DNA of 11,124 nt from Baffinella frigidus. Taxonomy: Eukaryota; Cryptophyceae; Cryptomonadales; Baffinellaceae. Below are positions 6,506-11,124 of the stretch, piece after piece. The notes under the pieces are model-generated. The model saw nothing but the letters and a program-made list of their open reading frames with translations. It was not told the origin of the DNA and made no database searches. Within the stretch, counting starts at the first letter, position 1; each line of letters starts with the position of its first letter. The stretch lies in assembly GCA_026770585.1 (NCBI GenBank), contig MU646679.1, positions 265,632-276,755 on the forward strand, written 5' to 3'. A program made the position numbers and the translations under genes.

Positions 6506-6530
6506 AAGCTTTCTCGGAGATGCTTCAGAC
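6506..6530 (-). pseudogene. Third, short copy of TPR exon B 5' part
   Basis: The plus-strand stretch GCTTTCTCGGAGATGCTTCA lines up with GCTCTCTCGAAGGTGCTTCA at 5690-5709. On the minus strand it retains the LKHLRES codons. The (CT)n tract is missing, and the sequence runs directly into CCACACCAGGATGCTAGAGG, the equivalent of 5832-5851, so it belongs to the same duplicated segment as copy 1. Confidence 0.6.
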
Positions 6531-6547
6531 ACTCCACACCAGGATGC

Positions 6548-6710
6548 TAGAGGGGCCTATTTAAAACCCATGTGCTTTTAAAAGTGGGCATTTGTGTAGT
6601 AAATTTCGTCGAATGGTCACGTGACTCTGCTCAAATTGCACAGTCAGGAGGTTACTTTACCTTATCCTGGTACAAATATTTACAACCCCACATGTAAATA
6701 GGCCCCTCTA
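6548..6710 (+). mobile_element. Complete 163-bp MITE with 16-bp perfect ends
   Basis: TAGAGGGGCCTATTTA at 6548-6563 is the exact reverse complement of 6695-6710. The outermost TA could be part of the end or a TA target duplication. It contains TGGTCACGT and TTATCCTGGTACAAATA stretches shared with the truncated copy at 5847-5978. No transposase is encoded. Confidence 0.85.
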
Positions 6711-6719
6711 TCATTCTCG

Positions 6720-6845
6720 AGTGCCTGTCCGCAAGGAACCTCCGGGAAACGCCGTTTCCCTTAAGGCAGTCACCTAACAACATTTTGCAAATTATTTTAG
6801 GCCCGCGAGGAAACTCGAGGAACGAGCGTCTGTGATTGTCGAAAC
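6720..6845. other. No gene seen; GCCCGCGAGGAA motif repeat
   Basis: GCCCGCGAGGAAACTCGAGGAACG near 6801-6824 repeats, with changes, GCCCGCGAGGAAGCACGAGGAACG near 6293-6316. It may be a faint coding remnant, but no family is recognisable. Confidence 0.4.
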
Positions 6846-6846
6846 G

Positions 6847-6946
6847 GGCTACCGTAACACATACTTACCCTCCACACATGCTACCGTAACACATACTTAC
6901 CCTAACACAGGCTACCGTAACACATACTTACCCTCCACACATACTC
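6847..6946 (-). mobile_element. Rearranged fragments of the 194-bp MITE
   Basis: CTACCGTAACACATACTTAC occurs three times within 100 bases, twice after AACACAGG-type or CACATG-type joints. This looks like a tandem duplication of the right-hand end of the MITE, or repeated insertion into itself. Confidence 0.8.
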
Positions 6947-7139
6947 GGGCTCCGCGCGGAATCGAGGTCAGGTCAGGAACGAGCCGGATTTCCCAGAAAA
7001 TGGACTTGAATGCTATCGTAGGCATGGTTTTTATCCCAAAATAGCATCCCCCACCCATAAGATGACACAAAAAGGCAAAACATCAAAAAAATGTTGGATC
7101 CGTGCCCGACCTTACCTCGATGTTTTCCGCGTGGAGCCC

Positions 7140-7290
7140 ATTTCGACAATACGGATCGAAACCAACCACAGAGCGCACTTCGATGGGATTTTGAATAACC
7201 CCTAAGAGACAAGACCCAGGACCCTACGGTAGGCAACCCGTAGGGACATAGGGGGGTTCCTACGGGTTTATTACGGATCGAAACCAACAT
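7140..7290. repeat. GGATCGAAACCAAC motif pair around a CCTAGGACC-family copy
   Basis: ACGGATCGAAACCAAC occurs at about 7151-7166 and 7273-7288, flanking the 7188-7268 copy of the repeat at 3920-4000. The same motif is found once at 2057 (GCGGATCGAAACCAACATGG) and in altered form at 6328. The flanking pair may record duplication of the insertion site. Confidence 0.6.
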
Positions 7291-7328
7291 GTCCAGGACA
7301 TCAGGGAAACTCCTCGAACAAGGGGAAT

Positions 7329-7522
7329 GTACAGTGGACCTACCCTAACACATACCCGTCGGGGCCGGACTGATTGAGTATGTGTGGAGGGTAGGTATGC
7401 GTTATGGTGTCCACCCTTCAGACATACTTCCTAGCAGGGGGAAATCGGGGGCCGGTCGAAGGAGTATGTGTGGAGGGTAAGTGTGTGTTACGGTAGCCTG
7501 TGTTAGGGTAGTTGGACTGTAC
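7329..7522 (+). mobile_element. Full-length 194-bp MITE, best-preserved ends
   Basis: It begins GTACAGTGGACCTACCCTAA and ends GTAGTTGGACTGTAC, with TA just outside CAGT...ACTG on both sides. It has the same length and layout as the copy at 2233-2426, including the two internal half-repeats. This is the best evidence that 194 bp is the true unit. Confidence 0.85.
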
Positions 7523-7634
7523 CCCCCAAAAATAATCACGGTAGGCACTCCAGCCCCTAGGGAGCCACTCGAGGCTGGAAGATGGAGTATGTTACATGTG
7601 GGGTTGTTAAATTTAGTACCAGTCACGGGCAGGC

Positions 7635-7676
7635 TTGGTCACGTTACTGGGGGAATTCCCCCAGTAACGTGACCAA
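7635..7676. repeat. Perfect 42-bp palindrome without spacer
   Basis: TTGGTCACGTTACTGGGGGAA runs to the centre GAATTC and is then mirrored exactly, 21 bases per side. The arm shares TTGGTCACGTTACT with the mobile-element sequence at 5911-5925, so it may be a head-to-head junction of two such ends. It could extrude as a cruciform. Confidence 0.95.
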
Positions 7677-7794
7677 ACGCCCCTATTTGTGTGAAAATTA
7701 CTACACCCACCTTTTTCCCCTTGACTTGTAAAAGAAGCTCTGTTTTAAAATGGTCACAGTTCTAGCCTCGAGTGGAGTGGCTGTCAGCTGTCAT

Positions 7795-7828
7795 AAACCC
7801 TAAACCCTAAACCCTAAACCCTAAACCC
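7795..7828. repeat. Interstitial telomere repeat (CCCTAAA)n
   Basis: Nearly five perfect CCCTAAA units. This is the telomere unit of plants, many green algae and several other algal lineages, and is the best taxonomic hint in the window. It sits beside a decayed copy of exon A. Confidence 0.95.
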
Positions 7829-7920
7829 GTCAGAAATAATACACTTGGCCAAGTGTTTTGAATAACCCCCTGAACCCTGAATAATACACTTGGAAATTGA
7901 AACAGACAAGAGTGGAGGGA

Positions 7921-8055
7921 GGCTTCTCGCCTGGACAACGAAACAGAAGCATCGAGAGTAATAAATGGAGGTCTGGAGGTTTCTCGTCTGGTCAAGGTCG
8001 CCCGTAAAGAAGAACAAACGAGGCAGAAAATCACTACACGCGTTGACAACCGACA
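7921..8055 (-). pseudogene. Decayed copies of TPR exon A
   Basis: On the minus strand VNACSDFLPRLFFFTGDLDQ (7994-8053) lines up with TNADAFAVRGRALFFTGDVDQ of exon A. It keeps the FFTGD-DQ core and continues past the equivalent of the donor. A second, shorter copy with GTCCAGGCGAGAAG follows at about 7921-7940. The sequence CATCGAGAGTRATA beside these copies recurs near 8130. Too many changes remain for a functional exon. Confidence 0.65.
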
Positions 8056-8169
8056 TGTGTTATCTTGGCATGGAAGCCTCGTGTGGCCTGATCGACGTGG
8101 GGATTGGGGTGTGGGGTTGGGGGAGTCATAAAGAAGCATCGAGAGTGATACATAAGAAGCCGAGTTCTT

Positions 8170-8198
8170 GATTGTGTCTCGTCTGGTCAACGTCGCCC
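8170..8198 (-). pseudogene. Fragment of TPR exon A 3' end
   Basis: On the minus strand GGCGACGTTGACCAGACGAG encodes GDVDQT, nearly identical to the end of exon A, preceded by a C/G homopolymer instead of the rest of the exon. Confidence 0.6.
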
Positions 8199-8202
8199 CC
8201 CC

Positions 8203-8263
8203 CCCCTAGGACCACCATAGGGCCCTAGGCCCTAGGCCTAGCTGTACTGTAGGGTCCTAGGGG
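8203..8263. repeat. CCTAGG-rich hairpin
   Basis: CCCCTAGGACC at 8203-8213 is the exact reverse complement of 8253-8263. Between them are several overlapping GGGCCCTAGGCCCTAGGCCT palindromes. It is related to the CCTAGG/CTACGGTAGG segments at 823, 2890, 3945, 7210 and 9680. Confidence 0.8.
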
Positions 8264-8269
8264 CAGGCG

Positions 8270-8530
8270 CTTTCTTATGAACGAGGTACCCCTGTTCCTG
8301 TAGAGCAGGGGTGGTCCCAGGAGCATAGGACCACCCGGAAGGCATTGGTGTTGTGAAGAAGGCACACGCAAGGCAGTCACCTCGGACAGTTGGCTTCGGC
8401 GTCCGCGTGACCGGTCACGCGGGCGTTCACGAGCCTGCCGGCGGGGCTGTTCCACGGCATGGACGTTATCTTCGTGCACCTGGCCTGTGAAAAAGATCGC
8501 ACACAGCAGAGTCTAGCTCTGCCTCAGTCG
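8270..8530. other. GC-rich stretch with weak protein-like signals
   Basis: On the plus strand AFTSLPAGLFHGMDVIFVHL at about 8429-8488 resembles a leucine-rich-repeat unit (SLPAGLF-G), but a stop precedes it and it is isolated. On the minus strand CTTTTTCACAGG near 8483-8494 resembles the LFFTG codons of exon A. A small hairpin CCCCTG/CAGGGG lies at about 8288-8311. I cannot call a gene. Confidence 0.3.
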
Positions 8531-8707
8531 GGTTGACAGACTATCCTCAAGTTGACAAGCTGGGCGTGCGGTACAAACCCGTCAACTTTCGAGCGGAAAC
8601 GAGCCCCGGCTCACCCAATCGGTGCGCCCGAATAGACTGCGACAGAGCTAGGCATCGCGCCACCAGCCCTCCGAGGCGGACCAAATCGAGGCTGGGGCAT
8701 GCGCCAA

Positions 8708-8751
8708 TTCCTCGGGCGGCACCTTCGAAAACGCATGTGCCACCCGAGGAA
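8708..8751. repeat. Small inverted repeat TTCCTCGGGCGGCAC
   Basis: 15-base arms at 8708-8722 and 8737-8751 with one mismatch and a 14-base loop. It lies on the 3' (intron) side of exon A. Confidence 0.75.
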
Positions 8752-8788
8752 ACGGCTCGACACAATCGTCGATTTGGAGGGTGCTTGC

Positions 8789-8860
8789 CTGGTCGACGTC
8801 ACCCGTGAAAAAGAGCGCGCGCCCCCGCACGGCAAACGCGTCTGCGTTCGTCTCGTCCGC
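8789..8860 (-). CDS. TPR-protein exon A (72 nt, internal exon, GC donor)
   Basis: On the minus strand this reads ADETNADAFAVRGRALF then FTGDVDQ, 24 codons with both boundaries in phase 0. It is preceded by a pyrimidine-rich stretch and CAACAG, and followed by GCAAGC. CAG/GCAAG is the typical form of the rare GC-AG intron class. ADAFAVRGRALFFTGD is the first helix of a TPR and continues into exon B in frame. In DNAJC7-like co-chaperones the corresponding repeat has the pattern ALYxRGxxLYxxGD. About seven partial or decayed copies surround it (7.9-10.23 kb). It is the best-preserved copy and the only one with the whole frame. Expression is inferred, not shown. Confidence 0.65.
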
Positions 8861-8871
8861 CTGTTGAGAGT

Positions 8872-8980
8872 GTAGGGCTTGAGGGTTGAGGGTTGAGGTT
8901 CTGAGGTTTTGAGGTTTGAGGTTTTGAGGGTTGAGGTTTTGAGGGTTAAGATTTGAGGTTTGAGGTTTGAGGTTTGAGGC
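8872..8980. repeat. TTGAGGG/TTTTGAGG telomere-like array, copy 1
   Basis: Degenerate GGGTTGAGG and GGTTTTGAGG units lie immediately upstream (minus strand) of the exon A acceptor. They are repeated in the tandem segmental copy at 9253-9407 and again at 10016-10110. Confidence 0.9.
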
Positions 8981-9003
8981 GTTCGTCCCGTCCACCTGCG
9001 GCG
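8976..9003 (-). pseudogene. Partial copy of exon A 5' end
   Basis: On the minus strand GCGCCGCAG is followed by GTGGACGGGACGAACGC, matching the acceptor and the first codons of exon A (ADETNA) before running into the TTGAGG array. A better version lies at 9404-9430 (QADETNA). Confidence 0.6.
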
Positions 9004-9014
9004 CGCAAGCGGGT

Positions 9015-9157
9015 CTTATCCGGGGAAACCTATTTTTTCTTTAGTTTGATGGCAAGGAAAATTACTACACAATTCGTTCTTACTAGTAATATTAAAGCAT
9101 CTGTGTAGTGATTTTCCTTGCCATCAAACTCAAGAAAAATAAGTTTGCCCGGATAAG
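9015..9157. mobile_element. 143-bp hairpin element, copy 1
   Basis: The arms of about 57 bases (CTTATCCGGGGAAACC ... GTTTGATGGCAAGGAAAATT) at 9015-9071 and 9102-9157 are inverted repeats with few mismatches. The 30-base core is AT-rich (CAATTCGTTCTTACTAG...). See the second copy at 9443-9585 for the inverted core. Confidence 0.9.
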
Positions 9158-9230
9158 GTCACGCCACGTCATGTCACGACTGAGAATTCGAAAAAGCACG
9201 TCAATCCTGAAATTCTTTCCCCGGAAACAC

Positions 9231-9252
9231 GCTCTCGTCCGCCTGTTGAGAG
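9231..9252 (-). pseudogene. Fragment of exon A acceptor and first codons
   Basis: On the minus strand CACTCTCAACAG is followed by GCGGACGAGAGCG. The acceptor and ADE codons match exon A, then the sequence diverges into CGTGTTTCCGG. It marks the start of segmental unit 2. Confidence 0.6.
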
Positions 9253-9407
9253 TGTAGGGCTTGAGGTTTGAGGGTTGAGGTTTGAGGTTCTGAGGTTCTG
9301 AGGTTTTGAGGTTTTGAGGTTTTGAGGGTTGAGGTTTTGAGGTTTGAGGTTTTGAGGGTTGAGGTTTTGAGGGTTAAGGTTTGAGGTTTGAGGTTTGAGG
9401 TTTGAGG
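9253..9407. repeat. TTGAGG telomere-like array, copy 2
   Basis: A longer version of the 8872-8980 array, with TTCTGAGG and TTTTGAGG units in runs. The minus-strand frame at 9169-9483 reads it as NLKPQNLNPQ-type repeats and is not a real gene. Confidence 0.9.
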
Positions 9408-9432
9408 CGTTCGTCTCGTCCGCCTGCGGCGC
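9404..9432 (-). pseudogene. Partial copy of exon A 5' end (unit 2)
   Basis: On the minus strand GCGCCGCAG is followed by GCGGACGAGACGAACGC, exactly the first bases of exon A (ADETNA). It stops where the TTGAGG array begins. Confidence 0.7.
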
Positions 9433-9442
9433 GCAAGCGGGT

Positions 9443-9585
9443 CTTATCCGGGGAAACCCGTTTTTTCTTAAGTTTGATGGCAAGGAAAATTACTACATAA
9501 ATGCTTTAATATTACTAATAAGAACGAATTGTGTAGTAATTTTCCTTGCCATCAAACTCAAGAAAAATAGGTTTCCCCGGATAAG
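9443..9585. mobile_element. 143-bp hairpin element, copy 2 with inverted core
   Basis: It has the same length and outer arms as 9015-9157, in the same orientation relative to the flanks. The core, however, reads AATGCTTTAATATTACTAAT then AAGAACGAATTGTG, the reverse complement of copy 1. The outer arm markers (six T and CTTNAG on the left, five T and CTTGAG on the right) keep their sides, so the flip occurred inside the arms. Confidence 0.9.
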
Positions 9586-9625
9586 GTCACGCCACGCCAT
9601 GTCACGCCTGAGAATTCGGCGCAAG

Positions 9626-9793
9626 TTAATAGGGTAACTGACCAAAAATGGGGTAGTTAGGCATACGGCATTGCCTAGGACCTCCTACCGTAGGCCGAGG
9701 GGTCCTAGGACCAAAACGTCTCGGCCTACGGTAGGAGGTCCTAGGCAATGCCGTAGGCCTAACTACCCCATTTTCAGGCCGTTACCCTATTAA
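9626..9793. mobile_element. 168-bp hairpin element with ~75-bp arms and TTAA ends
   Basis: It begins TTAATAGGGTAAC and ends GTTACCCTATTAA. The arms of about 75 bases are inverted repeats with few mismatches and contain CCTAGGACCTCCTACCGTAG. The flanks AGAATTCG and CGTCAATCCTG are contiguous at 9180-9209, where the element is absent. TTAA at both ends recalls the TTAA target of piggyBac-type elements, but the empty site does not show TTAA, so the family is uncertain. Confidence 0.85.
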
Positions 9794-9830
9794 CGTCAAT
9801 CCTGGGATGCTTTCCCCGTGAACACGCCCA
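9793..9830. repeat. Displaced flank of segmental unit
   Basis: CGTCAATCCTGGGATGCTTT then CCCCGTGAACACGC repeats 9199-9232 (CGTCAATCCTGAAATTCTTT then CCCCGGAAACACGC). It shows that a third copy of the unit started here before diverging. Confidence 0.7.
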
Positions 9831-9907
9831 GAGTCAGCAGTTGGAGCCATTGCCATGCTGATGTTGCATTTGTACCAGGAAACACTTTCGACCCGTGATG
9901 AAGAGCG

Positions 9908-9965
9908 TTTTGGGTTTGGGGTAGTGTTTGGGAGTTGTTTTTTTTTGGGGGGGGGGTTGTGGGGT
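9908..9965. repeat. T-run/G-run low-complexity stretch
   Basis: GGGTTTGGGGTAGTGTTTGG is followed by a T8 run and a G-run with GTTGTGGGGTACAACAA. The GGGGTACAACAA text recurs at 10171-10182 (GGGGGTACAACAA), so the two neighbouring exon A fragments share this flank. Confidence 0.75.
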
Positions 9966-9968
9966 ACA

Positions 9969-10014
9969 ACAACGCACACGCGTCTGCGTTGGTATCACCC
10001 GTCTGTCGAGAGTG
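9969..10014 (-). pseudogene. Decayed exon A copy (DTNADA)
   Basis: On the minus strand CACTCTCGACAG is followed by ACGGGTGATACCAACGCAGA then CGCG. This keeps the acceptor and the DTNADA codons, with DET changed to GDT. The rest of the exon is replaced by GTGCGTTGTTGTACCCC. Confidence 0.65.
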
Positions 10015-10015
10015 T

Positions 10016-10165
10016 AGGGTTTGAGGTTTGAGATTTTGAGGTTTTGAAGTTTTGAGGTTTTGAGGGTTGAGGTTTTGAGGGTTGAGGGTTGAGGGTTGAG
10101 GTTTGAGGTTTGAGGTTTGAGGTTGAGGTTAGGGTTTGGGGGTTAGGGTTTGGGAGGGGGGTGAT
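10016..10165. repeat. TTTGAGG telomere-like array, copy 3
   Basis: Units GGTTTTGAGG, GGGTTGAGG and GGTTTGAGG, passing into GGTTAGGGTTTGGGGG, which is nearer the telomere unit. It lies between two exon A fragments, upstream (minus strand) of the one at 9969-10014. Confidence 0.9.
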
Positions 10166-10182
10166 GTGTGGGGGTACAACAA

Positions 10183-10224
10183 AAGAAACGCGTCTGCGTT
10201 GGTGTCATCCGCCTCTTGATAGTG
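10183..10224 (-). pseudogene. Decayed exon A copy (ADDTNADAF)
   Basis: On the minus strand ACACTATCAAGAG is followed by GCGGATGACACCAACGCAGA then CGCGTTT, keeping ADDTNADAF. The remainder is replaced by CTTTTGTTGTACCCC. It is the outermost recognised copy. Confidence 0.65.
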
Positions 10225-10367
10225 TAATTTTTAGGGTTTACGAAGAGGCCTTCTCAGGTGTAACCCGCGTAGAGGGTACCAAAACCTGGCAAAAGTTGGC
10301 GGTTCTGGAACAAAACTATCACCTTTGACCCGTGTTGCACTATTTTCGCGGCAGAAAACTTGGCGAA

Positions 10368-10538
10368 CCACGCAAGAGTGTAGGGCAGAGTGACCCACAG
10401 GAGAAATAGTAGAATTCTACTATTTCTTAAGTTCATAAGTGGACATTCTTCCACAGAAAATTCGAAAATTCGGAAAGTTGTTACACATTCCGTGTGAACT
10501 GGCTTGTTTTCCCAGGTCAGCCCTACACTCTTGCGTGG
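10368..10538. mobile_element. Hairpin element with 19-bp perfect arms
   Basis: CCACGCAAGAGTGTAGGGC at 10368-10386 is the exact reverse complement of 10520-10538. Within it lies a perfect 26-bp palindrome at 10402-10427 (AGAAATAGTAGAA, mirrored around GAATTC). A further pairing GGAAT/CGGAAAG-type is weak. Confidence 0.8.
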
Positions 10539-10708
10539 AAGTGCTCTTCCCTCCTTGCACTGTTTTCGCGGCGAAGTTCTGAGAAGGGCACTTCTCTGCG
10601 GCCCGATTCGTACTTTGATGATGCGAAGGGTGGCGGTGGTGGCTCCGAACATACCGAAAATGTGGTAACAGCTGATAGTTCTGGTACGAAGGTATCCACA
10701 ATTTACCA

Positions 10709-10734
10709 GCGGAAATAAGTGCACTTATTTCCGC
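10709..10734. repeat. Perfect 26-bp palindrome
   Basis: GCGGAAATAAGTG is mirrored around GTGCAC without a spacer. The arm text (CACTTATTTCCGCGGC) is the boundary sequence of the surrounding repeat, so the palindrome marks a head-to-head unit junction. Confidence 0.95.
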
Positions 10735-10885
10735 GGCAGAGAACTTGGCGAAGAGCACTTCCCGTATCGCACTTATTATCGCGGCCAACTTTTCTGCGGC
10801 CCGATTGGTACCTTGCTGATGCGGAGAGTAGCGGCAACGGCCACCAAACACCGAAAATATGGTAACAGTTGACGGTTCTGGTACA

Positions 10886-10953
10886 AAATTATCGAAAATG
10901 GCACTCAAAATTATCGAAAAGGGCACTCACAATTATCGAAAAGGGCACTTATT
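10886..10953. repeat. AATTATCGAAAAGGGCACTC tandem repeat, three units
   Basis: Three 22-23-base units with single-base differences, lying between the second and third copies of the larger repeat. Confidence 0.9.
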
Positions 10954-11041
10954 TTCGCGGCCCACTTGTCTGCGGCCCGATTGGTACCTTGATGATGCGG
11001 AGGGTGGCGGTGATGGCCCTGTCGCAGAGCCCGGACGAGAC

Positions 11042-11044
<3 letters not shown>

Positions 11045-11124
<80 letters not shown>
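11045..11124. repeat. Pure (GA)n microsatellite at right edge
   Basis: About 40 uninterrupted GA units run to the last base of the window, so the true length is unknown. Confidence 0.98.

Larger units (their letters stand above)
8855..9630. repeat. Tandem segmental duplication, two ~400-bp units
   Basis: CTCGTCCGCCTGTTGAGAGT at 8853 recurs at 9235. Both are followed by a TTGAGG array, then GAGGCGTTCGTC...GCGGCGCGCAAGCGGGTC, then a hairpin element (9015-9157 and 9443-9585, 428 bases apart), then GGTCACGCCACG...GAGAATTCG. Unit 2 has a longer array. Its downstream flank is interrupted by the 9626-9793 element. Confidence 0.85.
10339..11017. repeat. ~180-200-bp diverged tandem repeats
   Basis: GCGGCCCGATTGGTACCTTG then ATGATGCGGAGGGTGGCGG begins near 10598, 10796 and 10972. 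GTAACAGTTGACGGTTCTGG follows the first two at similar distance. TTTTCGCGGC with GGCACTT spacers joins the units. The long minus-strand frames 10254-10724 and 10420-10926 run through the repeats in different registers, giving RSHHRHPSHHQST against ATTATLRIIK for the same DNA, so they are unlikely to be genes. Confidence 0.8.

Noticed and set aside
7795-7828. True chromosome end
   Set aside because: Fewer than five units lie in the middle of the window with unrelated sequence on both sides, so it is interstitial.
8427-8490. Leucine-rich-repeat-like peptide on the plus strand
   Set aside because: One isolated unit with an upstream stop, no neighbouring repeats and no start. It may be chance in GC-rich sequence.
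10254-10926. Two long minus-strand frames of 156 and 168 residues
   Set aside because: They read the same repeat units in different registers and cross perfect palindromes. No domain is recognisable.

Overview
The window reads as repeat-saturated nuclear DNA of a eukaryote. It has no bacterial gene organisation, no convincing long open reading frame and no rRNA or tRNA that I could recognise. Four things point to a nuclear genome: short protein-like segments bounded by GT/GC...AG splice signals, an interstitial run of the plant/algal telomere unit (CCCTAAA)n at 7795-7828, many short terminal-inverted-repeat elements (MITE-like), and long microsatellites. A protist or alga with a large genome is my best guess. 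The species cannot be fixed from the sequence alone.

The only protein-coding signal I trust lies on the minus strand. Three short exons, in gene order 8789-8860 (A), 5644-5712 (B) and 2465-2565 (D), encode consecutive pieces of a tetratricopeptide-repeat (TPR) protein resembling the DNAJC7/TPR2 co-chaperone family. A and B are each a whole number of codons and join in frame into one canonical TPR helix pair. D reads like the start of a later TPR. At least one exon between B and D, and both ends of the gene, were not found. Degraded copies of all three exons lie around the originals. About eight copies of A fall between 7.9 and 10.23 kb, three of B between 5.6 and 6.5 kb, and four of the 3' end of D between 1.58 and 2.57 kb. 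This is therefore either a live gene with very large repeat-filled introns or a decaying, internally duplicated one.

Layout from left to right: GA-rich microsatellite (1-92); direct repeats and hairpin elements (250-1510); repeated fragments of exon D with a 194-bp mobile-element family (2.1-2.57 kb); a telomere-like G-rich array (2.57-2.73 kb); a crowded series of hairpin and tandem elements (2.8-5.5 kb); exon B with its copies and a seven-unit tandem array of splice-acceptor-like sequence (5.57-6.71 kb); further mobile-element copies and a perfect 42-bp palindrome (6.8-7.7 kb); exon A with its copies and a ~428-bp tandem segmental duplication (7.8-10.2 kb); hairpins and ~180-200-bp repeats (10.3-11.03 kb); and a terminal (GA)n run. 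Both window ends are GA microsatellite, as expected if the assembly broke there.

The most unusual observations are these: a row of near-identical 3' splice-site modules next to an exon copy; telomere-like arrays ending within a few bases of exon boundaries; two tandem copies of a hairpin element whose cores are inverted relative to each other while the flanks are not; and a filled/empty site pair for a 168-bp hairpin element.
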